The notes beneath the pieces are model-generated. The model saw only the letters and a list, made by a program, of their open reading frames with translations, did no database searches and was not told where the DNA came from. The translations under genes and the position numbers were made by a program. 64,000 bases of DNA from NCBI RefSeq assembly GCF_024346755.1, contig NZ_AP024861.1, positions 682,001 through 746,000 on the forward strand, written 5' to 3'. Source of the stretch: Vibrio aerogenes (GTDB lineage Bacteria > Pseudomonadota > Gammaproteobacteria > Enterobacterales > Vibrionaceae). Below are positions 37,882 through 45,858 of the stretch, in pieces (within the stretch, counting starts at the first letter, position 1; every line of letters starts with the position of its first letter).

Positions 37882-38802
37882 ATGAATTTCCGGGCTTACT
37901 CCTTCATTTCTGTTGGCGCGGTTTTATCCGCCGTTTATACCTGTCATGCATATGCTGCAGACTCCATTCGTCCTTATAAAACAGAGCAACAAAAGGTGGT
38001 TTACCAGCGATATAGCAATCACCCTGCAAAGACCTTATCTGGCGCAAAAGCCGAAGATTTTGAACTGCTTTATAAAGGTGACTTTGCCGTCGGTGCTTCT
38101 TCGGGGAATTACTACTGTAATGCTGAAAAGCTGCCTTCAGGACTCGATACCCAATCTGCACGCATTCTGGATAATTTTCTCGTTACAAATGTCGGTTCGT
38201 TTGCGTCATGTAAGCGAACGGTCGATATTGATCTGGAGAATTTTCAGGCTTTAAATCATCCATTTTTCCGAAATGGCGATACCATTTTGCTGGTCACCGG
38301 TGAAGTTTTAAAAGGTGCTGATGGCAAAACCTTTAAAAGTGCTTTCGGTCAGGGATATGATGCAAAACATTATTTTTATGTCGCGAAAGATACGGTCACT
38401 ATTCCTTATCAGAAGCAGGTTAAACTGTATGATGAGTGTAGTGGCTGGGCCGCCGTCGATAATAAAAGCTACTATTCAGGCGAGGCGCGTGGTGATGTCG
38501 ATGCAGCCAGTTTTAAATGTCTGACGTTTAATGCTTCAGCGGATAAAAAGGGATTTCTGATTGCAGGAAAACGAAGCCTGAAATTTCCTTCGGATGTGAA
38601 TATGAAAGCGCTCAAAGTGCTTCAGGATAACTTTATTACCGATGGTCATTATGTCTGGTTTGCCGGCATTTCACCTTATTTCTTCAAGGGGATTCAGGCG
38701 AAAACAGCTCAGGTCAAAGGGATGACGATCTCCGATGGGCAGCAGCGCTGGCGCTGTGAAAACTCACAAACGGATGATCAGCCCATGTGTGAAAAACAGT
38801 AA
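37882..38802 (+). CDS. Secreted Cys-containing protein of unknown function
   Basis: A 306-residue protein with a clear Sec signal (MNFRAYSFISVGAVLSAVYT to HAYA). The mature part is rich in Lys, Tyr and Phe and has about seven cysteines (NYYCNAEK, ASCKRT, DECSGW, FKCLTF, RWRCENS, QPMCEKQ). It has no membrane anchor or lipobox. The tyrosine/aromatic-rich beta pattern suggests an extracellular or periplasmic beta protein. I do not recognise the family. ATG 37882 was chosen because it begins the signal peptide. It stands alone. Confidence 0.75.
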   Translation: MNFRAYSFISVGAVLSAVYTCHAYAADSIRPYKTEQQKVVYQRYSNHPAKTLSGAKAEDFELLYKGDFAVGASSGNYYCNAEKLPSGLDTQSARILDNFLVTNVGSFASCKRTVDIDLENFQALNHPFFRNGDTILLVTGEVLKGADGKTFKSAFGQGYDAKHYFYVAKDTVTIPYQKQVKLYDECSGWAAVDNKSYYSGEARGDVDAASFKCLTFNASADKKGFLIAGKRSLKFPSDVNMKALKVLQDNFITDGHYVWFAGISPYFFKGIQAKTAQVKGMTISDGQQRWRCENSQTDDQPMCEKQ

Positions 38803-38930
38803 TCAGGTACGATAAATTCATTTTTTCAGAATCAGGTGGTGATGCACCTGATTCATGCCTCATCGTTTATCATTTCCTGCTTTTCATAATCAGGTTTCTG
38901 AAGTCAATTCAACTGCCCCGGTGATTGAAT

Positions 38931-39224
38931 TCAACAACATATCAGGACAATGATAAAAACAGCAATTAAAGCAGTAACCGCGAGGTTCTCCGTTGGATAT
39001 TGCTCTCGCGGATCGAACAGTTCAGGGAAATAATAAGCGACATATGCGAACATCGGGATGCCCGCAACAAGACCGCCGATTCTGGGACCCGGTGGAATAT
39101 CTGAAATCCACGTCACCATTACACAATAAGTGAGATATAAAATATTAATCAGAATATCTTTTTGGCAGAAGTGGGAACGGTAGAGAAAAGGAATAATCAG
39201 CGGCAAAAAGATTGGATCTATCAT
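38931..39224 (-). CDS. Small hypothetical membrane protein
   Basis: A 97-residue protein with three likely helices: residues ~3-15, ~26-42 and ~76-96, the last ending the chain (AVTALIAVFIIVLICC). A PGPRIGGLVAGIPMFAYVAY segment lies between. I do not recognise the family. The product is plausible as a real gene because of consistent hydrophobic segments, but no partner genes help define it. Confidence 0.5.
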   Translation of the reverse strand: MIDPIFLPLIIPFLYRSHFCQKDILINILYLTYCVMVTWISDIPPGPRIGGLVAGIPMFAYVAYYFPELFDPREQYPTENLAVTALIAVFIIVLICC

Positions 39225-39537
39225 ATGTTACAGGCGAAATATTTAGTTAATTCAGACAGTAATATATCTGTATACCTAAGTGACCTCAAGATGCATGTTC
39301 AGCGGGAATTGATTGGTTTCTGAGCAAGGCACTGATTTGTAGACATAGTCATTCTACGTTGAAAATCAGTATATTGATGACTGAATGGTACATTTTGGGG
39401 TTATCTTCAGTGTATGGATTCGGATTTTTGTACGAGAGACACAGAACAAAAATAGATACTTATGAATGATTGAAGGGAGAGCTTTGGCAAATCACGGAAT
39501 TGAGCTGTCAGTCAATTCCGTGATGACCGTTTCATTG
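39225..39537. other. Non-coding gap with a repeat element
   Basis: No gene is seen. The gap holds family A repeat copy 2 (39276-39317). It is followed by a palindromic stretch near 39329-39370 (CACTGATTTGTAGA ... TCTACGTTGAAAATCAGTA) that may be part of the same element. Confidence 0.6.
39276..39317 (+). repeat. Dispersed intergenic repeat, family A (copy 2)
   Basis: Core AAGTGACCTCAAGATGCATG then TTCAGCGGGAATTGATTGG. The reverse complement matches the copy at 8945-8985 over about 38 bp with a few mismatches, and the first 16 bp match the copy at 62931. Confidence 0.75.
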
Positions 39538-40320
39538 TTAACGATTTGCCTGTGCGTCCTGCTGTTTCAGCACTTTATGGCCATCCTCCGTGACGCCGTT
39601 TTTCCAGTAGCTGCTGATATAAATACAGTCTCTTTCAACTTCCCGTTCATTTCTGAAATATTGACGCAGGTTTCGCATCGTCTCAAATTCGCAGGCACAC
39701 CACACAGATACCCGGCCTTGTGGCCATGGTTTTGCCCGAACCGCCTGAGCCAGTGGTTCTTGCTCGCTGGCAATCACCCAGTCAATTTCAATCTGTGCCG
39801 GTGCAGACAAAGACTGGATATCTTCCCGGCTGTTTACTTCCACCACCGCGTAACCAGCTGCATCATCGGGCAGCTGCTTCAGCTTCACGGACATCGCCGG
39901 TAATGCTGTCATATCTGCAACAAAGAAGAAAAAATCGCTATCCTGATTCAGGCCGGAAATCTGACCGGGCCCGACGATTGAAATCTGACCGCCAGGTTGT
40001 GCGGTTTCCCCCCAATGCGCCCCAAAACCACCGGCACTGCCGTGTGTGTCTGAATTATGGAGCACAAAATCGACTTCGATGGTGTGATGCTCCGGGTCGA
40101 ATGACCTGATGGTATAGGTTCGCAGCGCTGGTTTTTCATCTGAATCTAATCCGGAAAGATCCGTGTCTCCGGTTTGAGTAAACAGCAGCTTGATATAGCC
40201 GCCTTCACAATCCGCAGGATAATTGGTGAACGCTTCACTTTCCAGCACAATCCGGTTCATATTCGGGGAGAGCGGGGTAACGGAATGAACGGTTGCGGTG
40301 ACAGGCTGAGGTTTTTTCAT
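39538..40320 (-). CDS. Siderophore-interacting protein (NADPH/FAD ferric reductase, ViuB-like)
   Basis: A 260-residue cytoplasmic flavoprotein that removes iron from imported ferric siderophores. The FAD-binding barrel is at the N-terminus (ESEAFTNYPADCEGGYIKLL, RTYTIRSFDPEHHTIEVDFV). The C-terminal NAD(P)H-binding SIP domain has FFFVADMTALPAMSVKLKQL and ends in YISSYWKNGVTEDGHKVLKQ, the family's usual tail. No siderophore transport gene lies nearby. Its expression is probably Fur-linked, but I see no clear Fur box. Confidence 0.9.
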   Translation of the reverse strand: MKKPQPVTATVHSVTPLSPNMNRIVLESEAFTNYPADCEGGYIKLLFTQTGDTDLSGLDSDEKPALRTYTIRSFDPEHHTIEVDFVLHNSDTHGSAGGFGAHWGETAQPGGQISIVGPGQISGLNQDSDFFFFVADMTALPAMSVKLKQLPDDAAGYAVVEVNSREDIQSLSAPAQIEIDWVIASEQEPLAQAVRAKPWPQGRVSVWCACEFETMRNLRQYFRNEREVERDCIYISSYWKNGVTEDGHKVLKQQDAQANR

Positions 40321-40530
40321 GAGATACTCACTTTTTGATTCAGATCAATTGTTAAAATATGCCAGCCCGGAATGGTGCCTGTCAATCAACTTGCGCTTTC
40401 TGTTTCTTACGCATCAGGGTGTTAATATGTTGTCCTGCCTTTAAATAGAAATTGACAACAACATCTGGCTGTCACTTAATGAGTATAGTGTTGCTATTGA
40501 CACTGTTGTTTACTCTCAGGGAGAATCATT

Positions 40531-41070
40531 GTGGCAAAAGTTGTTTCAGTCAGTAAAAGTGAAAAACATACGTTCTCAAAATCAACTGTGAATTCAATTA
40601 TGCTGATCGAAGGCGAAGGTGTTGAAGGCGATGCGCACAGAGGTAAAACAGTCAAGCATCGTTCCCGGGTGAAGGCGGACCCAACGCAGCCAAATCTCAG
40701 GCAGGTTCATCTGATCCATCAGGAGCTATTTGATGAACTCAAAGACAAGGGATTTGAGGTCGGGCCTTCTGAACTGGGTGAAAATATAACCACACGCGGT
40801 ATCGATTTATTATCACTGCCGAAAGGGACATTGTTACGGTTCCCGCAAGGTGCAGAGATATTGATTACCGGTTTACGCAATCCCTGTCCGCAGATAGAAG
40901 CCTTTCAGAAAGGGCTGCTCTCTCAGGTTCTGGACAGAGACAGTTCAGGGAATGTGGTTCGTAAAGCAGGTGTGATGGGGATCATCACGGCAGGTGGTTT
41001 GGTGAATCCTGATGATCATATTGAAATCATTTTACCCGATGAACCTTTTGAAAAACTGGAAAGAGTCTGA
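40531..41070 (+). CDS. MOSC-domain protein
   Basis: A 179-residue MOSC (molybdenum cofactor sulfurase C-terminal) protein. The start is GTG 40531, supported by a CAGGGAGA ribosome binding site. Family features are GVEGDAHRGKTVKHRSRV, a GENITTRGIDL segment and the conserved cysteine in GLRNPCPQIEAF. Related YiiM/YcbX-type MOSC proteins reduce N-hydroxylated compounds using molybdenum cofactor. The substrate here is not known. A TTGACA at 40452 may mark the promoter. Confidence 0.9.
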   Translation: MAKVVSVSKSEKHTFSKSTVNSIMLIEGEGVEGDAHRGKTVKHRSRVKADPTQPNLRQVHLIHQELFDELKDKGFEVGPSELGENITTRGIDLLSLPKGTLLRFPQGAEILITGLRNPCPQIEAFQKGLLSQVLDRDSSGNVVRKAGVMGIITAGGLVNPDDHIEIILPDEPFEKLERV

Positions 41071-41214
41071 GCAGACATGAATGTGATTTAAGCCGGTACC
41101 ATTTATTCAACCGGTATTTTAGCGTCTATAGTTAATTGTATTCAATTTAGTGAGTTTAGTTCGCGTATTCAGTCGTTGCCGTGCTTAACACTTTGACGCA
41201 AGTGAAGTGGCACA

Positions 41215-41496
41215 ATGAAAGCATTCATTTTATTTTTTGTCGTATTATTACTCAGTTCTCCTGCTGTCCTGGCTAAAGAAAAGATGTCCGATGCTCAAGT
41301 CAGGCAGCAAATCATCCATGAGTCGATTCTTCGTTATCCGGGAAATTGTCCCTGCCCGTATAGCAGGGCTTCAAACGGTTATAAATGTGGGAAGCGAAGC
41401 GCATGGAGCAAACCCGGAGGTTATACTCCCATTTGTTATCCCAATGAAATATCAGATAAGGAAGTGAAAGCGTGGCGGCAGTCGCATGCTTTATAG
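41215..41496 (+). CDS. Small secreted protein with CPCPY motif
   Basis: A 93-residue exported protein. The signal peptide is MKAFILFFVVLLLSSPAVLA. The mature part has four cysteines, in GNCPCPYSR, YKCGKRSA and TPICYPNEI. Small secreted proteins of this pattern are widespread in proteobacteria, and no function is established that I can name. It stands alone after the MOSC gene. Confidence 0.78.
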   Translation: MKAFILFFVVLLLSSPAVLAKEKMSDAQVRQQIIHESILRYPGNCPCPYSRASNGYKCGKRSAWSKPGGYTPICYPNEISDKEVKAWRQSHAL

Positions 41497-42039
41497 GGTT
41501 CTGATTTGAAAGTTGATATCAGATCTCCGGTAAGCTGGTGATGATGGGTATGGATGTGAGCGAGTGACCTGCTCAGTTACTTGTTTAACCGCTTGGATCT
41601 TGAATTCTCAGGGTCATGATCGACGTAACAGGAAGAAATACCCAAGCAGTTGTTCATCGTCCGGTTCAAGAGTATATTTCCCGAACCGAACGATATTGCG
41701 CTACTCTTCGTCAATACCCCCGTTCAATTGATTCATCATTTTATAGAATAAGCGCAAAATTGATACTTTAAGCAAAGGCACTGAAATGCGGATACGCACA
41801 TTTAATTCAATAGACACAGAGATTATCTCCTTATTTTGTAAACTCAAATATCACTGTACTATTAAGGTTTTTAATCCAGTATAAAGTGTAATTAGATCAG
41901 GGAAATTCATTTTAAATCAATTTGTTATATATATTCGTGGTGATTTTTAGTACATTAAAATGCACTTTCGGTAGCGTGCTTTACCTTTGCCTGAAAAAAT
42001 AAAAATATCCTGTTTAAAGTGTCTGTCCTTACAGGATGA
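41497..42039. other. Gene-poor stretch at the left side of the mosaic island
   Basis: About 540 nt without a convincing gene. A minus-strand frame near 41715-41835 reads VSIELNVRIRISVPLLKVSI and soon hits a stop; a few codons later a second open piece (EPDDEQLLGYFFLLRR) is seen. This could be a decayed gene, but it cannot be assigned. The right part is AT-rich. Confidence 0.4.
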
Positions 42040-42852
42040 TTCAAATCCGGTGATATCAATCCCAAATGGCAGGGATTCACTCCGCTGGATGGGCAAGCCT
42101 ATCTCAATAACTTATGGCAGTTAATCCGGGCGAAACTCAGCCGCCTGAATATCCGCTTCTATGGCTTCCGGGTGGCAGAGCCACAGCATGATGGCACACC
42201 GCACTGGCATTTATTGCTGTTTGTTGAAAAACATCTTTATCTGCCTATGGTGGAAGTGATGCGTGATTACGCCATGCGCGAAGACAGCGACGAATCCGGG
42301 GCAGATAAGCATCGTTTCACGGAAGTCAAAATCGACCCGGCTAAAGGCTCCGCCACTGGCTACATTGCCAAATACATATCCAAGAATATCGACGGCAGTG
42401 ATTTAGACACCGGAATTTACGGCGAAGACCCGCAGGAAGCCGCCGCCAGAGTGGACGCATGGGCGGCCTGTTGGGGTATTCGTCAGTTTCAGCAGTTAGG
42501 CGGATGCTCCGTGACCGTCTGGCGGGAACTGCGACGCTTAAAAGACATCACCGGGTTGTCTGACAAACCGAAAGCAATTATTGAGGCAGCCGATAAAGGC
42601 GACTGGAAAACCTTTACCGTGCAGATGGGCGGGGTGTTCTGTGAGCGCAAGGCTCAGGTTTTTAAGCCTTACTATGAATTTTCTGTTGACCAATCCACTG
42701 GTGAAATAAAAAGCAGTCTATACTGTGAAAATGAGCTCATAAGAGCGTTAAAAGGTGTGGTGACTGCCGGGCGTGAATTGATTACCCGTATTTTTGAGTG
42801 GCGGATTGAGTTACAGCAGGCGACATCTTTTCACTTGGAGTTCTGTGAATAA
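42040..42852 (+). pseudogene. 5'-truncated P2-type phage replication protein (gpA remnant)
   Basis: An open frame of 270 codons that starts right after a TGA at 42037, without a suitable start. It reads NPKWQGFTPLDGQAYLNNL, then YGFRVAEPQHDG and the HUH-nuclease metal site TPHWHLLLF. KGSATGYIAKYISKNIDG and WAACWGIRQFQQLGGCSV follow. These are hallmarks of the P2/GpA rolling-circle replication endonuclease family, normally over 700 residues. The N-terminal half is missing, so it is a fragment. A GTG at 42172 could start a shorter product but would leave out conserved sequence. It stands without other replication genes. Confidence 0.85.
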
Positions 42853-42929
42853 GTGTATTTTATGACGATAGCGGTAACAAGGATATGCCCCATTGTGTGT
42901 TTAAGTTCTTTGTATATAGATAGTTAACT

Positions 42930-42973
42930 GTGCGCATTTTGACTGGTCCAATAAGGTAAATGCGCATGCGCAC
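42930..42973. repeat. Inverted repeat at the left edge of the cassette
   Basis: GTGCGCATTT (42930-42939) and AAATGCGCATGCGCAC (42958-42973) can form a hairpin with a self-complementary GCGCATGCGC inner part. It lies 10 nt before the cassette boundary at 42983/42984. Confidence 0.65.
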
Positions 42974-42983
42974 TAATAAAATG

Positions 42984-43853
42984 TTAGCAACTCGGTGGGA
43001 AAATGAAGTACAACAAAAGATTGGAGTCGCAAGATGCTGGTGTTGTTGATAATGATCTTTTCCAATTCACGTGGCGTCAGCACTTTCTAACGTATGCAGC
43101 AATGAAAAAATTTTGCGGGCAAAATGAAAAAATCTATACTGTGAACAAAGCCAATAATAAGGTCTCATATGCTAAATTAAAAAGATTTGAGCCTGGTGCT
43201 GTTTCAGTTAGAGGGTGGACTCAGCATATAGAAAAAGAATTTTCGCATCCAATAGAAAGTAATTATCTTAGTGTAATTAATAAGTTGATTGACTCAAAAC
43301 CGAGGGCGTTATTTTCAACAGAAAACCTTCCTGTTATTAAATATTTAGCGCTCTGGTCTGCAAGGTTTTCGTTTAAAGATAGTGATAGCTCTATAAATGT
43401 TTATGGTAATTTCGAAACTATGGAATTAACCCCTTTTGAAAGACAATGTCTTGAGCAAAGGAATACACAGCAAGCTGGCGTAATACAAAAGCATGAATCG
43501 AATTCTCAACAAATAAAATCGTTATATGAGTCAATAGTAAATGACTTGAGCGGTATCCAATTCATCTTGCATAAGGTTCAATGCGATATGAATTTGGTTT
43601 TACCCGATAAAACTAACTTACTCTGTTTACCTATCTCAAGTAATTCGATTCTTATACCTGATAGTATTTCATTTGATGGTCAATCTGTTGCGTCAGTATC
43701 AAGTTTGAACATGCAGATGCTGAATCAAAGCGATGAATATTATTGGGTAGAGGACATAAATAAAGTAGTACGTTGCTAAGTTGCTAACAAGGCCGTGAAG
43801 CGTAGCCTGCAAGCGGGCTGGACCTCGCTACGCTCAGCCGCTTACGGCAAACG
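42984..43853 (+). mobile_element. Solitary integron-type gene cassette
   Basis: The left boundary reads G^TTAGCAAC (G at 42983). Its complement GTTGCTAAC recurs at 43780-43788 as the R'' box of an attC-like site. The site ends in G^TTAACCC (G at 43853). This identity between the cassette start and its own R'' is what site-specific insertion of a circular cassette leaves behind. The 870-bp unit holds one ORF. No integrase gene and no second attC are present in the window, so the cassette appears to sit at a secondary site inside phage debris. Confidence 0.7.
43003..43779 (+). CDS. Cassette-borne protein of unknown function (DUF4238-like)
   Basis: A 258-residue soluble protein, AT-rich compared with neighbours. 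The ATG at 43003 lies 20 nt after the cassette boundary, with a GGTGGGA ribosome binding site. The N-terminal half (WRQHFLTYAAMKKFCG, EKIYTVNKANNKVSYAKLK, IEKEFSHPIESNYLSVINKL, LPVIKYLALWSARFSF) resembles the DUF4238 pattern: a His-containing start, a glycine/aromatic strand pair, and then helices. The second half has no recognised fold. The stop codon overlaps the attC-like site by one repeat unit. DUF4238 proteins occur in accessory regions and often in defence contexts; no activity is claimed. Confidence 0.6.
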   Translation: MKYNKRLESQDAGVVDNDLFQFTWRQHFLTYAAMKKFCGQNEKIYTVNKANNKVSYAKLKRFEPGAVSVRGWTQHIEKEFSHPIESNYLSVINKLIDSKPRALFSTENLPVIKYLALWSARFSFKDSDSSINVYGNFETMELTPFERQCLEQRNTQQAGVIQKHESNSQQIKSLYESIVNDLSGIQFILHKVQCDMNLVLPDKTNLLCLPISSNSILIPDSISFDGQSVASVSSLNMQMLNQSDEYYWVEDINKVVRC

Positions 43854-43859
43854 TTAACC
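43780..43859 (+). other. attC-like recombination site
   Basis: An 80-nt imperfect palindrome. The outer boxes are GTTGCTAAC and GTTAACCC. Inner pairs are GCCGT / ACGGC and GCGTAGC / GCTACGC, leaving a central loop around CTGCAAGCGGGCTGGACCT. Layout (outer R boxes, inner L boxes, unpaired centre) and length are those of integron attC sites. Confidence 0.72.
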
Positions 43860-43967
43860 CATAGAAATTTTAATCCGAAACTGACGAGTTAGAGTTAAGG
43901 CTTTAACTCAGAAATGACACAACTGATACATTTTTAATGCTCTGATATTCAAAACCATATACAACAA

Positions 43968-44249
43968 TTGACACCCAATCACACCAAGATTATCCTACCT
44001 GCTCACCGGCAAAATCCGGTGACTGGGTTTGGTACCCCAGATTACTACCGTACGACATATAAATGTCAGCTTCGTGCTGATTTTTTTATATGCGGCTTTT
44101 TACACCTGAATTTTGTGGTTTTGTCTATGATTCAGACAGAATCATGCCAAATAATGGTGGGCTGGATGAGGCTGACTTCGGTCAGGCCGTTTCCGTACGG
44201 GCGGTGTACCAACCTTGTTCAGTTCACCACCCATTCTTGGTACCTCTGA
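43968..44249 (+). CDS. Possible phage leader ORF (Ash-like)
   Basis: A TTG-started frame of 93 residues. The C-terminal part IMVGWMRLTSVRPFPYGRCT and VQFTTHSWYL resembles the ending of phage Ash-type leader proteins (MVG...RP.P...C.N...TT). A second frame (44090-44347) overlaps it, as often seen in such leader regions. It may be a non-functional leftover. The assignment is tentative. Confidence 0.35.
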   Translation: MTPNHTKIILPAHRQNPVTGFGTPDYYRTTYKCQLRADFFICGFLHLNFVVLSMIQTESCQIMVGWMRLTSVRPFPYGRCTNLVQFTTHSWYL

Positions 44250-44289
44250 GTGGTGAAATATCTTTTCATCTATCCGTACGGAGGCACTT

Positions 44290-44589
44290 ATGCCTGCAAC
44301 AATCGCTTACGACCCAAGCCTTTCACAGAAAGCCCGTGAATATTTGATTCAGCTTGAGGATTATCTGAATGAGATGAACCAGAAGAGTCCGGATGTTCGT
44401 GAGGTGCTACTTCAGAGCCACTTAGTTTTGTGGCTCTTTTCATCGACGATATCAGGCTCCCCAGCCGCCTTGATCCCAGTTATCATATCCCATCGTACCG
44501 GATACATTATGTTTCCATATAATTTCTTTGTAGCTGAATGCAATGACTTCGTGCATTTCAGTGAAATTCTTCTCAACACTGTTGGTTAG
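44290..44589 (+). pseudogene. Truncated small phage-type ORF
   Basis: A strong GGAGG site lies 5 nt before ATG 44290, and the first ~40 residues look authentic (MPATIAYDPSLSQKAREYLI, QLEDYLNEMNQKSPDVREVL). After about 44412 the frame runs through a hairpin terminator and then antisense to hcp, so the native 3' part is lost. No function is known to me. Confidence 0.45.
44413..44441 (+). terminator. Plus-strand terminator between phage debris and hcp
   Basis: Stem AGAGCCAC / GTGGCTCT with loop TTAGTTTT and a following T tract. It lies 10-40 nt beyond the convergent hcp stop codon. Confidence 0.7.
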
Positions 44590-44958
44590 AATATTTGGCA
44601 GCGTCGAACTTAAACCCGAGATAAGCGCCTTTTTTAATTCGATAGAATAAAACTTTTCGTTATATCCCTGCTCATTCGTCCGGTAAAAATGCAGTGTGCA
44701 ATCAAGATGTTCCTGCTTAGCAAAAGCAGTCGCAAGCAGAGGACTGCTTTTGTCAATGTATTTGGTGATGTGCAAGGGGCTATGTGTTTTTTTATGCTGA
44801 CCACCGCTTTTAGAACCATGATGTTCATAAGCAATCACTGAAATCTCATCCCGGTGGGCATCCTGAAATTTTCCACCCATTGAATCAATGCTGTTACATC
44901 CTTCAGAAATAACGCCTTGTGTTTCACCTGTAATGGTTATATACGCCATGTAAGCCAT
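44452..44958 (-). CDS. hcp: Type VI secretion tube protein Hcp
   Basis: A 168-residue Hcp1 family protein (usually ~172). Diagnostic segments are AYITITGETQGVISEGCNSI, SMGGKFQDAHRDEISVIAYE, HSPLHITKYIDKSSPLLATA and TEMHEVIAFSYKEIIWKH. It stacks in rings to form the T6SS inner tube and carries small effectors. No other structural T6SS gene is in the window, so this is an orphan hcp outside a main cluster. Two unknown genes directly upstream on the same strand may travel with it. The C-terminus has an unusual Gly/Trp tail (WDQGGWGA). Confidence 0.93.
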   Translation of the reverse strand: MAYMAYITITGETQGVISEGCNSIDSMGGKFQDAHRDEISVIAYEHHGSKSGGQHKKTHSPLHITKYIDKSSPLLATAFAKQEHLDCTLHFYRTNEQGYNEKFYSIELKKALISGLSSTLPNILTNSVEKNFTEMHEVIAFSYKEIIWKHNVSGTMGYDNWDQGGWGA

Positions 44959-44996
44959 AAAATACCTGCTTGAATATTCGTTGAAATCAGAATTTC

Positions 44997-45230
44997 TTAT
45001 CCCAAATCGTATTTAAAAATTGTTTTATTCAATAAATAGATCACCAACTGTGATAATAAAATTAATGTGGCAATAGAAATGCCTCTTTCCAGCCAAGTGT
45101 CAAAATGAAAGAAACAATATAACGTTCCCCAAACCTGCAAACCTCCCAGAGACCAGATAAGGAATACCAGAAAATGGTAATAAAACTTTTTAGTAGACTT
45201 GCTGTTGTTCTCTTCTTTGTATTTCGTCAT
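44997..45230 (-). CDS. Small two-helix membrane protein next to hcp (candidate immunity protein)
   Basis: A 77-residue protein with a basic N-terminus and two membrane helices, residues ~17-40 (FYYHFLVFLIWSLGGLQVWG) and ~50-69 (ISIATLILLSQLVIYLLNKT). It overlaps the 3' end of the upstream gene by 41 nt and lies 38 nt before hcp. This layout resembles an effector-immunity pair, in which a small membrane protein protects against a membrane-targeting toxin. That role is inferred from position only, and the family is not recognised. Confidence 0.55.
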   Translation of the reverse strand: MTKYKEENNSKSTKKFYYHFLVFLIWSLGGLQVWGTLYCFFHFDTWLERGISIATLILLSQLVIYLLNKTIFKYDLG

Positions 45231-45858
45231 AAATTATTCTGAGTATTTGGTTGAATGCGGGCTGCCCTTCGTGGTGATAAACATTCAGCGCTTCGACAAA
45301 CGGAGATAGCGATGCTTCAAGCATAAAATATAATAAATCATAATAGTGTGGATACAATGCATAATAGACCTCCGGGTTTTCATCCCGCAGTTCTCTGGCT
45401 TTGTATAAACACCTTTCCGCCATGCCTCCGATCAACAGAACAGCACCTAACCGGCCACCACGAGCACTAAAGAAGGTTTCACCTTGTATTGCCAGCCGTT
45501 GGGAAAAGTTTCTAAAGATGAGATGGTTGGTGATAACACGCCCTGATATGGCTCCGACGATATGGCTGGATGTTTGTGTCTGGATTTTTTCCGGGACATA
45601 TTGATTGAAGATCTCAAAAATAATTTCAACTGTTCTGACGATGTGGCGGGGCTGTAAAATACCATTGGATATGGCTCTGATGATTCTCTCTTTTCCTACA
45701 CTGCGTTCGTGGTATGAATCCGTATCAAAATAGCCATAAGCCAGATATCCTAAATCCACAGGAACCGATAACATGCCATCCCAGAAACCGGCATCAAGTG
45801 AATGATCGAAAAGAACGTCAATCATTCTTTTTGCTATATCCGTGACGTTATATTCCAT
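45190..45858 (-). CDS. Unknown protein upstream of hcp (candidate T6SS effector)
   Basis: A 222-residue protein (231 if the TTG at 45885 is used). It has hydrophobic, glycine-rich stretches (SHIVGAISGRVITN, RGGRLGAVLLIGGMAE) between helical, aromatic-rich parts (EVYYALYPHYYDLLYFMLEA). This is compatible with a membrane-acting toxin. It has no signal peptide, fitting export by T6SS. Its 3' end overlaps the 77-residue membrane protein gene, then hcp follows. I do not recognise a named family; effector status is a hypothesis. Confidence 0.5.
   Translation of the reverse strand: MEYNVTDIAKRMIDVLFDHSLDAGFWDGMLSVPVDLGYLAYGYFDTDSYHERSVGKERIIRAISNGILQPRHIVRTVEIIFEIFNQYVPEKIQTQTSSHIVGAISGRVITNHLIFRNFSQRLAIQGETFFSARGGRLGAVLLIGGMAERCLYKARELRDENPEVYYALYPHYYDLLYFMLEASLSPFVEALNVYHHEGQPAFNQILRIIYDEIQRREQQQVY

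Noticed and set aside
38826..38853. Terminator after the secreted Cys protein
   Set aside because: A perfect GAATCAGGTG/CACCTGATTC hairpin is present, but no T run follows on either strand.
41093..41125. Terminator after the MOSC gene
   Set aside because: The CCGGT/ACCGG stem is only five pairs with a long loop, so support is too weak.
42910..42983. A second attC site upstream of the cassette
   Set aside because: The hairpin at 42930-42973 is asymmetric relative to GTT and lacks paired outer boxes, so it does not fit an attC layout.
44452..44589. The last part of the 44290 frame as a true coding region
   Set aside because: It is antisense to the well-conserved hcp 3' end and follows a terminator hairpin, so it is probably read-through beyond the truncation.
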